Source of the DNA: Lachnospira sp. UBA4346
Lineage (GTDB): Bacteria > Bacillota > Clostridia > Lachnospirales > Lachnospiraceae
DNA: 38,970 bases
Assembly (NCBI GenBank): GCA_002394205.1
Contig: DGTC01000004.1
Coordinates: forward strand, 680 to 39,649
Direction of reading: 5' to 3'
The position numbers were made by a program, and so were the translations under genes. Under the pieces are notes generated by a model. That model was not told where the DNA came from, did no database searches, and worked only from the letters and a program-made list of their open reading frames with translations. How positions within the stretch are numbered: position 1 is the stretch's first letter; each line of letters begins with the position of its first letter. Positions 31,198 through 38,659 of the stretch are shown piece by piece.

Positions 31198-32115
31198 ATG
31201 AATATAAATCAGTTGGAATGTTTTGTCAGCCTGGCTTCGACACTGAACTTTATGCAGACTGCCGAAGAGCTTGGACTGACACAGCCTGCGGTATCAAAAC
31301 AGATTAAATCAATGGAAGAAGAATTAGGGGCATCTCTTTTTAACAGAACATCAAGGTCTGTTGCGCTGACTCCCATTGGCGGACAATTCCTTCCGGAAGC
31401 GAAAGATATGTTAAAAATCTTTTATCATAGTAAGGATTGGATTCGTTCATACTATACAGCCGAGCGAAACACCCTTAAAATAGGATACGCCGATCCCAGC
31501 CAGGTTCATCTTATCAGTGAAATATTAAAAGTACTTGTCGATAACGGTATTGGAAAACGACTAAACCCTGAACTTATCTGCGACCAGACGGATGCAAATT
31601 TGAGCCGTTTAAGTAAAGGACAGTTAGATATTGTAATTGGCATACGAGATGCTAAATTTGATGACAGTAATATTACCTTTAAGAAGCTTACAGATAATGG
31701 TTTTCTATGTGTTGTGGCAAAATCCCATGAAATTGCCAAATCATTTTTAGAAAATGAAACTCTGCCAAGAGAAATTACAACGAAAGAACTCTGGAACTAT
31801 CGTCAGATATTAAGTATTCCACCTTATTTATTGAAAAGCTTTTATTCCAGAGGATATCGAATCCTACCGGTTAATGATGAATTGGATAATATCATCTGCA
31901 GCAGCACACATGAAGCCTTAGGGCTTGCTTCTGCCGGTCTTGGATACACAATGATTCCTGAACACCATTTTGTAAATAATGATGCCTTACTCGTACTGAA
32001 TTGGACGGAATCTCCTCATGCCGCTTTTGGAATTTATTATCAGAATAATTTGGATAAAGAATCCATTGCTACGCTCTTTGTAAAAGCTTGCAAAAACTTT
32101 ACTTTTCAACGATAA
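31198..32115 (+). CDS. LysR-family transcriptional regulator divergent from the ACGX operon
   Basis: 305 residues from the ATG at 31198 (GGAGAGGAC upstream); an earlier in-frame TTG at 31180 is not preferred. N-terminal helix-turn-helix about 1-60 (QLECFVSLASTLNFMQTAEELGLTQPAVSKQIKSMEEELG), then a LysR substrate-binding domain (LKIGYADPSQVHLI; LDIVIGIRD; EALGLASAGLGYTMIP). It probably controls the divergent peptide/maturase/oxidoreductase train and itself. Effector unknown. Confidence 0.9.
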   Translation: MNINQLECFVSLASTLNFMQTAEELGLTQPAVSKQIKSMEEELGASLFNRTSRSVALTPIGGQFLPEAKDMLKIFYHSKDWIRSYYTAERNTLKIGYADPSQVHLISEILKVLVDNGIGKRLNPELICDQTDANLSRLSKGQLDIVIGIRDAKFDDSNITFKKLTDNGFLCVVAKSHEIAKSFLENETLPREITTKELWNYRQILSIPPYLLKSFYSRGYRILPVNDELDNIICSSTHEALGLASAGLGYTMIPEHHFVNNDALLVLNWTESPHAAFGIYYQNNLDKESIATLFVKACKNFTFQR

Positions 32116-32454
32116 TTTACACTTGTTAAAGGACTATGCTGAATATTTTCAAGTGACATATTTACAACAATGTCTGTACTTTTGCCATTCTTGTAAAATG
32201 CAAAAGCTGATGGCAGATATAGCTCCACCATCAGCTTCAATAACTTATATTCCGTTGTGAACTTCCCTATAACTTCTAATTGGATTTTCTTAAAATCTTT
32301 AACACTTAAATCTTATTATATTGTGTTACTGAAAAATCCGCAATCCCTTGATTTTCCTAAAGGTTTGACAGATGAGCTTCCCCTTAGACTTTCCCCTGTG
32401 TTTATTGGTTTTCTCTTGATTTAGTCCTATTATAACAGCATCATTTGCACATAG
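32116..32454. other. Intergenic region between LysR gene and FMN reductase
   Basis: About 340 bases between convergent genes. It holds one strong hairpin (listed) and no credible open frame or repeat that I can see. Confidence 0.5.
32193..32237. terminator. Hairpin terminator between convergent LysR and FMN-reductase genes
   Basis: AAGCTGATGG (32204-32213) pairs with CCATCAGCTT (32228-32237). The minus-strand side is followed by TTTTGCATTTT; the plus side has no U tract, so it works mainly leftward, perhaps both ways. Confidence 0.6.
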
Positions 32455-32494
32455 AAAAAAGGCGAATACAAATCATTTCTGATCTATAATCGCC
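32455..32494 (-). terminator. Terminator after the FMN reductase gene
   Basis: GGCGA (32461-32465) pairs with TCGCC (32490-32494), with inner GATCA-GAAA-TGATT pairing; minus-strand tail TTTTTTCT. It lies about 30 nt after the stop. Confidence 0.8.
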
Positions 32495-32524
32495 TCGATA
32501 TTATTTATTTATGAATTGGACAAT

Positions 32525-33058
32525 TCAAAGACTTCTTCCAAAATCATATGCTCTCATCTGGAAATCCGTCTTTTTCAATGCCTCTACATCACCAGAATTT
32601 TCAGCATTGATGATCCCTGCCACATCCCATTTATACAGGTCTGCAATCAGCTTAAATGTAGTATTTGCACCTTCTGCTGCAAAGGCCGGATCTGACATTG
32701 TGGTAATTAGAGCAAATTTCTTAGTTGCTCCATATAAAGCCATGTTATTGGCAAAGAATCTGTCGATGGTCACTTTCATCTGACCATTCACATCAAAGTA
32801 ATAGATGGGACTTACCAATACGATCAGATCGGCATCAAGCAAATGTGGATTCAATTCCTGCATATCGTCTTTGAATACACAGATCTTATCACCTGTCTGA
32901 CATTTCATACATCCAATACATGGATGTATATTCTTAAATGCTGCATCAAATCGGAAAATCTCATGCCCTGCTTCCTGCGCCCCTTTGATAAATTCGTCTG
33001 CCATCATAGCACTTGTACCATTTCTATGGGCACTTGATGTAATTACTGTAATCTTCAT
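32525..33058 (-). CDS. NADPH-dependent FMN reductase / iron-sulfur-flavoprotein-like
   Basis: 177 residues, flavodoxin-like fold with ITVITSSAHRNGTSAMMADEF (FMN phosphate loop), the cysteine pair CIGCMKCQTGD near residue 48, and LIVLVSPIYYFDVNGQMKVTIDRF, hallmarks of the multimeric flavodoxin/ISF family. Reduces FMN or a quinone with NAD(P)H. The ribosome binding site is weak. It follows the aldo/keto reductase gene by 30 nt and ends the transcription unit. Confidence 0.87.
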   Translation of the reverse strand: MKITVITSSAHRNGTSAMMADEFIKGAQEAGHEIFRFDAAFKNIHPCIGCMKCQTGDKICVFKDDMQELNPHLLDADLIVLVSPIYYFDVNGQMKVTIDRFFANNMALYGATKKFALITTMSDPAFAAEGANTTFKLIADLYKWDVAGIINAENSGDVEALKKTDFQMRAYDFGRSL

Positions 33059-33088
33059 ATATTTATTCTCACTTTCACTTCCGGATGA

Positions 33089-33976
33089 TTACCAGCTCTT
33101 CTTTTCCTTTGAGCTGTCGTGCTGTTTTTTTCTTTCTTCCACCATCTTTACAAACCATTCCACCATAGCCGGATCATAATGCGAGAAGAACGAGCTTGTC
33201 TTCGTATCAAGAGCAGCAATTCTTTCCATATCTTCATCAGAAAGCGTAAAATCAAACACATTCAGGTTCTCTATCATTCTCTCTTTATGCGTTGACTTCG
33301 GAATCACAACCACGCCTCTCTGAATATGCCAACGGAGAATTACCTGTGCTGTTGTCTTTCCATACTTTGTACCAATTTCCTTTAAAACTGTATTCTCAAA
33401 AAGTCCTCCTCGGCCTTCGCCAAATGGTGCCCATGCCTCAATCTGCACATTGTATTTGTCCATGTATTCTTTTGCTACAACCTGCTGATTCAACGGATGT
33501 GTCTCCACCTGATTTACCATTGAACGGATTCTTGCAAAGCTTGCAATATCTACCATGCGATCTGGATAGAAATTGGAAATACCGATTGCCCGAATCTTTC
33601 CTTCTTCATAGAGATCCTCTAATGCACGCCACGCTCCATAGTAATCTGAGAAAGGCTGGTGGAGCAGGCATAAATCCAGATATTCCACCTGTAGCTTTCT
33701 CATAGACTCCAATACAGACTCTCTTGTCTGTTCATAGCCATAATGCTCAATCCACACTTTCGTTGTGAGAAAGATTTCTTCTCTTGGAATACCTGATTTC
33801 TTAATCGCATTGCCGACCTCTTCCTCATTGAAATAACTCTGCGCAGTATCGATGGCACGATATCCTGCATCCAAAGCATCTAATACACAGCGTTCACACT
33901 CTTCTTTTGTTACCTGATAGACACCATATCCTAAGATTGGCATTTTTACTCCATTTGATAGTGTTACATATTCCAT
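33089..33976 (-). CDS. Aldo/keto reductase
   Basis: 295 residues from the ATG at 33976 (GGAGG upstream; an ATG five codons earlier overlaps that site). AKR catalytic set visible: Asp and Tyr in RAIDTAQSYFNEEEVG, Lys in FLTTKVW, His in CLLHQP; NADPH-site IPKSTHKERMIENLNVFDF near the C-terminus. Reduces aldehydes or ketones with NADPH. Close paralogue of the AKRs at 36365-37234 and at the right edge. Sits between flavodoxin lipoprotein and FMN reductase genes. Confidence 0.92.
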   Translation of the reverse strand: MEYVTLSNGVKMPILGYGVYQVTKEECERCVLDALDAGYRAIDTAQSYFNEEEVGNAIKKSGIPREEIFLTTKVWIEHYGYEQTRESVLESMRKLQVEYLDLCLLHQPFSDYYGAWRALEDLYEEGKIRAIGISNFYPDRMVDIASFARIRSMVNQVETHPLNQQVVAKEYMDKYNVQIEAWAPFGEGRGGLFENTVLKEIGTKYGKTTAQVILRWHIQRGVVVIPKSTHKERMIENLNVFDFTLSDEDMERIAALDTKTSSFFSHYDPAMVEWFVKMVEERKKQHDSSKEKKSW

Positions 33977-34009
33977 TTCCAAATCCTCCATTCTGACTAT
34001 TATTCTTAA

Positions 34010-34708
34010 TTACTTACCGATAGATGCTGCCCATTTTCTTGCACTTGCCACGTTTTCATCCTGCTGAAATCTCTTGCCCTCTAACCAGTTGCCTGTTCCT
34101 GCGTATCCTTTCAGTATCTCACCACTCTCTCCTATTCCAGAAGATGTGGATGTTGCAAATGGAATCACAGTCTTTCCGGTAAAATCATTATTCTTTACAA
34201 AATCATCAACCGGCCATGCTGCGATGCCCCACCAGATTGGATATCCAATGTATACAGTATCATAGCTTTCCCAGTTTTCCACTTTGGTTGTTTTAAGTGC
34301 GATGTTTCGCAAACTAACATCATCATGCTCTTTTGTCACACGACTATTTTTCTTTGTCCAGTCAAGGTCCTCACTTGTGTACTCATCTACTGGTACAAGT
34401 TCAAATGTATCTGCCCCAAGTTCTTCTGCAATCGCATCTGCAAATTTCACAGTATGTCCTTGTGCCGAATAGTATACCACTAATGTTTTTCCATCTGCGT
34501 TCGTATCTGTATTCTGCGCACTCTCCGTATTCTTAATCTTATCAGCAGCATTCGTCTCCGTACTCTGCGTTGCCTTAACGTTCTCTGTTTTGTTGATTGT
34601 TTCTTTCGTGTCACTTTCCGACTGCTTACCTGCAGCCCCACATCCAGTCAATAAACCAATCGCCATTGTTACTCCAAGTACCATTGAAATTATTCTTTTC
34701 TTAGTCAT
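34010..34708 (-). CDS. Flavodoxin-domain lipoprotein
   Basis: 232 residues. Signal with lipobox LTGC ending at residue 23, a Ser/Thr/Asn-rich linker to about 72, then a flavodoxin domain: LVVYYSAQGHTVKFADAIAEE (FMN phosphate loop), YDTVYIGYPIWWGIAAWPV and VIPFATSTSSGIG. It should be anchored outside the membrane with bound FMN and may accept electrons from a membrane partner; the haem-like membrane protein is encoded just upstream. Start has GGAGGA. Confidence 0.9.
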   Translation of the reverse strand: MTKKRIISMVLGVTMAIGLLTGCGAAGKQSESDTKETINKTENVKATQSTETNAADKIKNTESAQNTDTNADGKTLVVYYSAQGHTVKFADAIAEELGADTFELVPVDEYTSEDLDWTKKNSRVTKEHDDVSLRNIALKTTKVENWESYDTVYIGYPIWWGIAAWPVDDFVKNNDFTGKTVIPFATSTSSGIGESGEILKGYAGTGNWLEGKRFQQDENVASARKWAASIGK

Positions 34709-35013
34709 TTTAAAAATCCTCCAATTTTAAATTTGATTATTAGGCTGCGAACATCTTATTAAACTACATTTCATAAGTGTTCTACGCGCAGTCAATTATA
34801 ATCTGTAGTTATTATGTGTTTCACTTTATGGTTATATATTATCCTGTTTTTCCCATTATGTACAATGCTGCTTTATTATTGCAGTATAACTTTAGTGCAT
34901 ACTACAAACGATGTACAAAAGCCGATAGATAACGTTACAATTACATTTCTACCGGCTTCTTTGATTCACATTCCATTTGATTCGTTTTGCAAGTTCATTT
35001 GCAAAATACTTCC
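34709..35013 (-). promoter_or_regulatory. Intergenic region with promoter of the flavodoxin-lipoprotein unit
   Basis: About 300 AT-rich bases. A TATAAT (about 34795-34800, minus) lies about 90 bases before the lipoprotein start, with no good -35, which suggests an activator. The sequence ATGTACAA occurs twice here (around 34858 and 34911) and once in the divergent region of the second LysR gene (around 37413). No gene is seen. Confidence 0.4.
34914..34960 (-). terminator. Terminator after the DUF4405 gene
   Basis: AAGCCGATAGA (34919-34929) pairs with TCTACCGGCTT (34948-34958) with one mismatch; minus-strand tail TTTTGTAC. It lies about 55 nt after the stop. Confidence 0.65.
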
Positions 35014-35694
35014 TCAATCCAGTTTTCCAATATATACAACGAGCTTCTGCAGATAATATCCCAGTGCTGCCATAAGTATTATGATTGCTGCCAAATCCAG
35101 TTCAAAGAAAATGGCAGGCTCACTATAGTCGAACATCACAAAATGCATCTTTCCAAAAATGTAGTCAAAAAATTGTCTCTTAATGAGTGCATATGTCCCG
35201 TAAACACAGAGTATACCACCGATACCTCTTAAAATCCAAGTCCGATAAATATTCTTGCTCTTGATTTTAAGCATCTTGCGAACCATCCCCATAATCATGC
35301 CATAATGCAGTCCAATATGGATACCGAGTAACAGGAATCCTCCGTAGCTTGCCGTCATGTGAAGTGTTCTGGCAAGCTCCATACTGTAATTCAGATTCAG
35401 CCACTTGAACACATAGCCTGACATTCGCATTCCGGAAAACATCAGCGCAAACATATCTATTAAGATAATAAAATCAATCACTGTCGTTAAAATTCTGGTT
35501 CCGGTGTACTTTCCCTTACCGAGATTTGCATACCATCTCCAGTTCATAATGTGATGTAAGATAAAGGCTGCAAAAAGAACCGTTCCAAATATTTCATGAT
35601 TCATTTGTTCCATAAACTGAAAGGACATGGAGAAGAACAACAGAACGGTCATCCCTATATCAATCAGCATTTTTATCATTGCTTTCTTATTCAT
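35014..35694 (-). CDS. DUF4405 membrane protein, possible b-type cytochrome
   Basis: 226 residues with about five to six membrane helices. Histidines lie inside helices as in the DUF4405 family: FILHHIMNWRWY (helix 2), ARTLHMTASYGGFLLLGIHIGLHYG (helix 4), which resembles haem-b ligation. The family is often encoded with flavodoxins and oxidoreductases. It may shuttle electrons from the membrane pool to the two extracellular flavodoxins next to it; this is inference. Start at 35694 has AAGGAG, overlapping the flavodoxin stop region (gap 11 nt). Confidence 0.78.
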   Translation of the reverse strand: MNKKAMIKMLIDIGMTVLLFFSMSFQFMEQMNHEIFGTVLFAAFILHHIMNWRWYANLGKGKYTGTRILTTVIDFIILIDMFALMFSGMRMSGYVFKWLNLNYSMELARTLHMTASYGGFLLLGIHIGLHYGMIMGMVRKMLKIKSKNIYRTWILRGIGGILCVYGTYALIKRQFFDYIFGKMHFVMFDYSEPAIFFELDLAAIIILMAALGYYLQKLVVYIGKLD

Positions 35695-35705
35695 AAAATC
35701 ACTCC

Positions 35706-36350
35706 TTACTTCTGACTAAACCCTATTTGCTCTAACCAATTTACTACAACGCCTGTCTGATCCTTGTCCATATCATTTCCCTCGATTGGAAGTCCCTCTA
35801 ATACAGTTGCAGCAGGCTCAAATCCTTTGATTGTCTCATAAGTTCCGCCATCTCCGGAACCGTGATGGGTATTGAATGGAACAATGGTTTTTCCTGAAAA
35901 ATCATACGTATCAAAGAATGTGTACATTGGCATTGGAAGTGTGTACCACCACATCGGATATCCAACGAAAATCACATCGTAGTCCTCTGGATTCACACCA
36001 AGATTCTTTAATTCCGGACGCTCATCGTTGTCTCTTTCATTCTTTGTGTAATCATAGAGTTCCTGTCCGGACGGATAAGCCTTTACGGTCTCAATTCTTC
36101 TAAAATCTCCACCCACCTGATCAGAAATCGTCTTTGCAAGTGCCTGTGTATTGCCTGTCTCTGAGAAATATACAACAAGAACTTTCTGGTCTTTTGTATC
36201 AACCTTTGCATTCTTGCTGTCTTCATTCGTAATGGCTGCATTAATTCCAACATTTTTAGATCCATTCAGTACAAAATTGTAAACTGCTACGCCAATTCCA
36301 ACCAGTGCCGCTGCTGCAATAATTAAAATAATTGCTTTCTTCTTTGTCAT
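35706..36350 (-). CDS. Membrane-anchored flavodoxin
   Basis: 214 residues from the ATG at 36350, with AAAGGAGAT upstream; the longer frame to 36395 would overlap the AKR gene. One N-terminal membrane helix (AIILIIAAAALVGIGVAVYNF) without lipobox, a linker, then a flavodoxin domain: LVVYFSETGNTQALAKTI, YDVIFVGYPMWWYTLPMPMYTF, VPFNTHHGSGDGG. FMN-binding domain on the outer face. Paralogous to the lipoprotein at 34010-34708. Middle gene of AKR-flavodoxin-DUF4405. Confidence 0.9.
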   Translation of the reverse strand: MTKKKAIILIIAAAALVGIGVAVYNFVLNGSKNVGINAAITNEDSKNAKVDTKDQKVLVVYFSETGNTQALAKTISDQVGGDFRRIETVKAYPSGQELYDYTKNERDNDERPELKNLGVNPEDYDVIFVGYPMWWYTLPMPMYTFFDTYDFSGKTIVPFNTHHGSGDGGTYETIKGFEPAATVLEGLPIEGNDMDKDQTGVVVNWLEQIGFSQK

Positions 36351-36364
36351 AATAAAAATCTCCT

Positions 36365-37234
36365 TTATTCGTGAATTTTCCACTCGGTCAGCCATTTTTC
36401 TGTGAGTGGGTTGTTATGATCAATAATTTCGCTGTAACCCATGTCATGGCTTTCGATCTGTTTCATCTCATCCTCTGTGATTGCAAAATCCAGAATATCA
36501 AGGTTCTCTCTTATGTATTCCGGGTGAATCGACTTTGGGATAGCTGGTACTCCTCGCTGCAAGTGCCACCGGAGTATCACCTGTGCAACTGATTTGTCGT
36601 ATTTCCGGGCGATTGACCGAAAATCCTGATTCTCAAAGATACCTCTCTGTCCCTCCGATAATGGTCCCCATGCCATAGGTGCTATGTTCTGTTCTGCCAT
36701 ATATTCCCGTAGATCCTTATGCAGATAATATGGATGAATTTCTATCTGATTCACCGCCGGCTTTACCTCTGCTGTCTTTTGCAGTTCTTCTAACTTGCTT
36801 TTTGAGAAATTGCAAACTCCGATATTTTTTAACATTCCCTCTCTTACAAGTTCTTCCATCACTGGCCAGCTTTCCAGATAACTTCCATAAGGCTGATGAA
36901 TCAGATATAGGTCAAGATACTGCACTTGCAGTTTTCTCATAGACTCCATAACCGCAGCTCGTACCATGTCTTTCGGTGTATCCTGAATCCATAACTTGGT
37001 AACAATAAATAATTCTTCTCTTGTTACCAGACCTTCTGCGATTGCCTTTGCAATTCCTCTTCCGACAGCTTCTTCATTGAAGTATGCCGGGGCGGTATCA
37101 AACATACGAACACCCGCTTTGATTGCTTCATATATGCATTTTTCACATACTTCTGCATTCTTGATCTGAAGGGTTCCAAAGCCCTGCATTGGCATCTTAT
37201 TTCCATTATTTAATGTGATAAATGTTGATTTCAT
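36365..37234 (-). CDS. Aldo/keto reductase
   Basis: 289 residues. AKR catalytic set: FDTAPAYFNEEAVGRG (Asp, Tyr), FIVTKLW (Lys), LIHQPYG (His); NADPH motif IPKSIHPEYIRENLDILDF. Diverged paralogue of 33089-33976. First gene of a three-gene unit with flavodoxin and DUF4405, divergent from a LysR gene and preceded by a structured leader. Start at 37234 has GGAGA. Confidence 0.92.
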   Translation of the reverse strand: MKSTFITLNNGNKMPMQGFGTLQIKNAEVCEKCIYEAIKAGVRMFDTAPAYFNEEAVGRGIAKAIAEGLVTREELFIVTKLWIQDTPKDMVRAAVMESMRKLQVQYLDLYLIHQPYGSYLESWPVMEELVREGMLKNIGVCNFSKSKLEELQKTAEVKPAVNQIEIHPYYLHKDLREYMAEQNIAPMAWGPLSEGQRGIFENQDFRSIARKYDKSVAQVILRWHLQRGVPAIPKSIHPEYIRENLDILDFAITEDEMKQIESHDMGYSEIIDHNNPLTEKWLTEWKIHE

Positions 37235-37267
37235 TGCCTATTCTCCATTTATTTTAACTTTTTCTCT

Positions 37268-37379
37268 ATCTACAGAGTCCCTCGGTGTTTGACTTCATCA
37301 AATAGATTTTCCAGGAAGTAACCGCATGAATGTAAACATTCACCGGCTACTTCCTAGAAACCTGCTTGACTCTGTAGAT
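37268..37379 (-). ncRNA. Structured leader of the AKR-flavodoxin operon
   Basis: A perfect 12-bp outer stem ATCTACAGAGTC (37268-37279) with GACTCTGTAGAT (37368-37379) encloses a hairpin AGGAAGTA/TACTTCCT (37313-37320, 37348-37355) with inner GAATG/CATTC. It lies between the divergent promoter region and the AKR ribosome binding site, so it should be in the 5' leader RNA. No known class recognised. Confidence 0.55.
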
Positions 37380-37461
37380 TTCATATAAAAATTTTATAAT
37401 GTTTGCTCAAAAATGTACAATACCAAGTAAACATTGTGGTATAATATAAACGCATACTAGA
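37380..37461. promoter_or_regulatory. Divergent promoter region, AKR operon and second LysR gene
   Basis: Plus strand: TATAAT at 37440-37445 with a poor -35. Minus strand: TTGTAC, 16-base spacer, TATAAA (about 37416-37389). Between them an inverted repeat ATACCA (37420-37425) ... TGTGGTAT (37435-37442) has the T-N11-A type spacing of LysR operators. Confidence 0.55.
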
Positions 37462-37616
37462 GACTGGTTGCAGCATATATGTATATGACAGATTTCATGC
37501 TTGCAGAAAAATCCGGCTTATACATATATGCTGCACCAAGGATTTTAACGAATATGAGCAAAAGGAAAGTACGAAGTACGATTTTGCGAACAGACGTTAA
37601 AAGACTGCAACCAGTC
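37462..37616 (+). ncRNA. Structured leader of the second LysR gene
   Basis: A perfect 12-bp outer stem GACTGGTTGCAG (37462-37473) with CTGCAACCAGTC (37605-37616) encloses two arms: CAGCATATATGTATA (37471-37485) with its complement at 37519-37533, and TTTTAACG/CGTTAAAA (37543-37550, 37595-37602) with inner GCAAAA/TTTTGC and GTAC/GTAC. It lies downstream of the -10, so it is transcribed, and is followed directly by leader element copy C. Confidence 0.6.
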
Positions 37617-37631
37617 GCATTTTAGGAGGTA

Positions 37632-37688
37632 AAATCCTCTGCTCGCCGAGAGCAGCTCGCATTTTGCTCCGCAAAACAAGGAGGATTA
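37632..37688 (+). repeat. 57-nt leader element, copy C
   Basis: AAATCC, hairpin CTGCTC-GCCGA-GAGCAG, CTCGC, hairpin TTTTGC-TCC-GCAAAA, then CAAGGAGGATTA ending two bases before the LysR ATG. The element supplies the ribosome binding site. Homologous without gaps to copies A and B. Confidence 0.7.
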
Positions 37689-37689
37689 T

Positions 37690-38526
37690 ATGTTTGAATT
37701 AAATCAGCTTGAGCAATTACTCGCTATTGAAAAATACAAAACTTTATCGAATGCTGCAGAGCATTTAAACATTTCCCAACCTGCTCTCAGTCGTTCTATT
37801 CAGCGACTGGAAGAAGAATTGGAAGTCACTTTATTTGAGCGCCAGAAGAATAAGTTGACCTTTAATGAAGATGGAATTTCTGCACTGGAATATGCCAAAA
37901 GAATTGTGGATCTATCAAACGAGATGAAGGATTCTCTTGTTTCCGCTGCCAAAGCCAGACGAACCATCAGCATTGGCAGTATTGCCCCTGCTCCTATATG
38001 GACCCTGACACCGGAAATTTCAAAACATCACCCCGAAATGTCAATTCAATCAGAAATTGAAACACACAATAAATTAGAAAAAGGATTAAAAGATGGCACG
38101 TATCAGATCATTGTTACAAACGATCCAACTGCGGATGAGGATACGATTGTTGTTGAGTATTGTGAAGAAGATCTCTATGTGACACTTCCTCCTGCGCATC
38201 CGCTGGCTGGCAGAGATAGTCTGTATCTGACGGATTTGAACGGACAGAGTATTCTGCAATATTCCAAAGTTGGATTCTGGCTTGATATCTGTAAAGCAAA
38301 AATGCCGGATTCTATGTTTATTATGCAGGATGAATTTGAAACCTTAAATGAATTAAGACGAACCTCTGCCCTCCCTGCATTTGCAACAAACATCACCGGT
38401 GCTACTCCAAGCAGCGAACACCGTGTCATGGTTCCATTACTTGATGATGAAGTAAATGTCATATTCTATCTGAAATACAAAAAAGCCAACAGAAAGATGT
38501 TCAAAGACATCGCTCCATTGACTTAA
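37690..38526 (+). CDS. LysR-family transcriptional regulator divergent from the AKR-flavodoxin operon
   Basis: 278 residues. Helix-turn-helix at about 1-60 (QLEQLLAIEKYKTLSNAAEHLNISQPALSRSIQRLEEELE) and a LysR ligand domain (ISIGSIAPAPIWTLTPEI; QIIVTNDPTADED; LYVTLPPAHPLAG). Slightly shorter than the usual 290-300. It probably regulates the divergent AKR-flavodoxin-DUF4405 operon. Start at 37690 with AAGGAGGA from the leader element. Confidence 0.9.
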   Translation: MFELNQLEQLLAIEKYKTLSNAAEHLNISQPALSRSIQRLEEELEVTLFERQKNKLTFNEDGISALEYAKRIVDLSNEMKDSLVSAAKARRTISIGSIAPAPIWTLTPEISKHHPEMSIQSEIETHNKLEKGLKDGTYQIIVTNDPTADEDTIVVEYCEEDLYVTLPPAHPLAGRDSLYLTDLNGQSILQYSKVGFWLDICKAKMPDSMFIMQDEFETLNELRRTSALPAFATNITGATPSSEHRVMVPLLDDEVNVIFYLKYKKANRKMFKDIAPLT

Positions 38527-38582
38527 TCAAAATGCTGCTTCTCCGTCCATTCCGTCGGAGTTTTAACTCTGACGGAATAAGA

Positions 38583-38652
38583 AAAGAAATCCCCTTAATC
38601 TCCACTTAATACTCACTCATAACGCACTTGAAGACGGGGGATTTCTTTATTC
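38583..38652. terminator. Terminator region between convergent LysR and AKR genes
   Basis: AAAGAAATCCCC (38583-38594) pairs with GGGGATTTCTTT (38637-38648), with T-rich sequence on both outer sides, so it can act in both directions. A second stem ATTCCGTCGGAG/CTCTGACGGAAT (38549-38578) lies beside it. Confidence 0.6.
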
Positions 38653-38659
38653 TGTTAAA

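Noticed and set aside
37462..37616. Outer inverted repeat as an invertible phase-variable promoter
   Set aside because: The promoter lies outside the repeat pair, the arms are short, the inside is itself structured, and no invertase gene is near.
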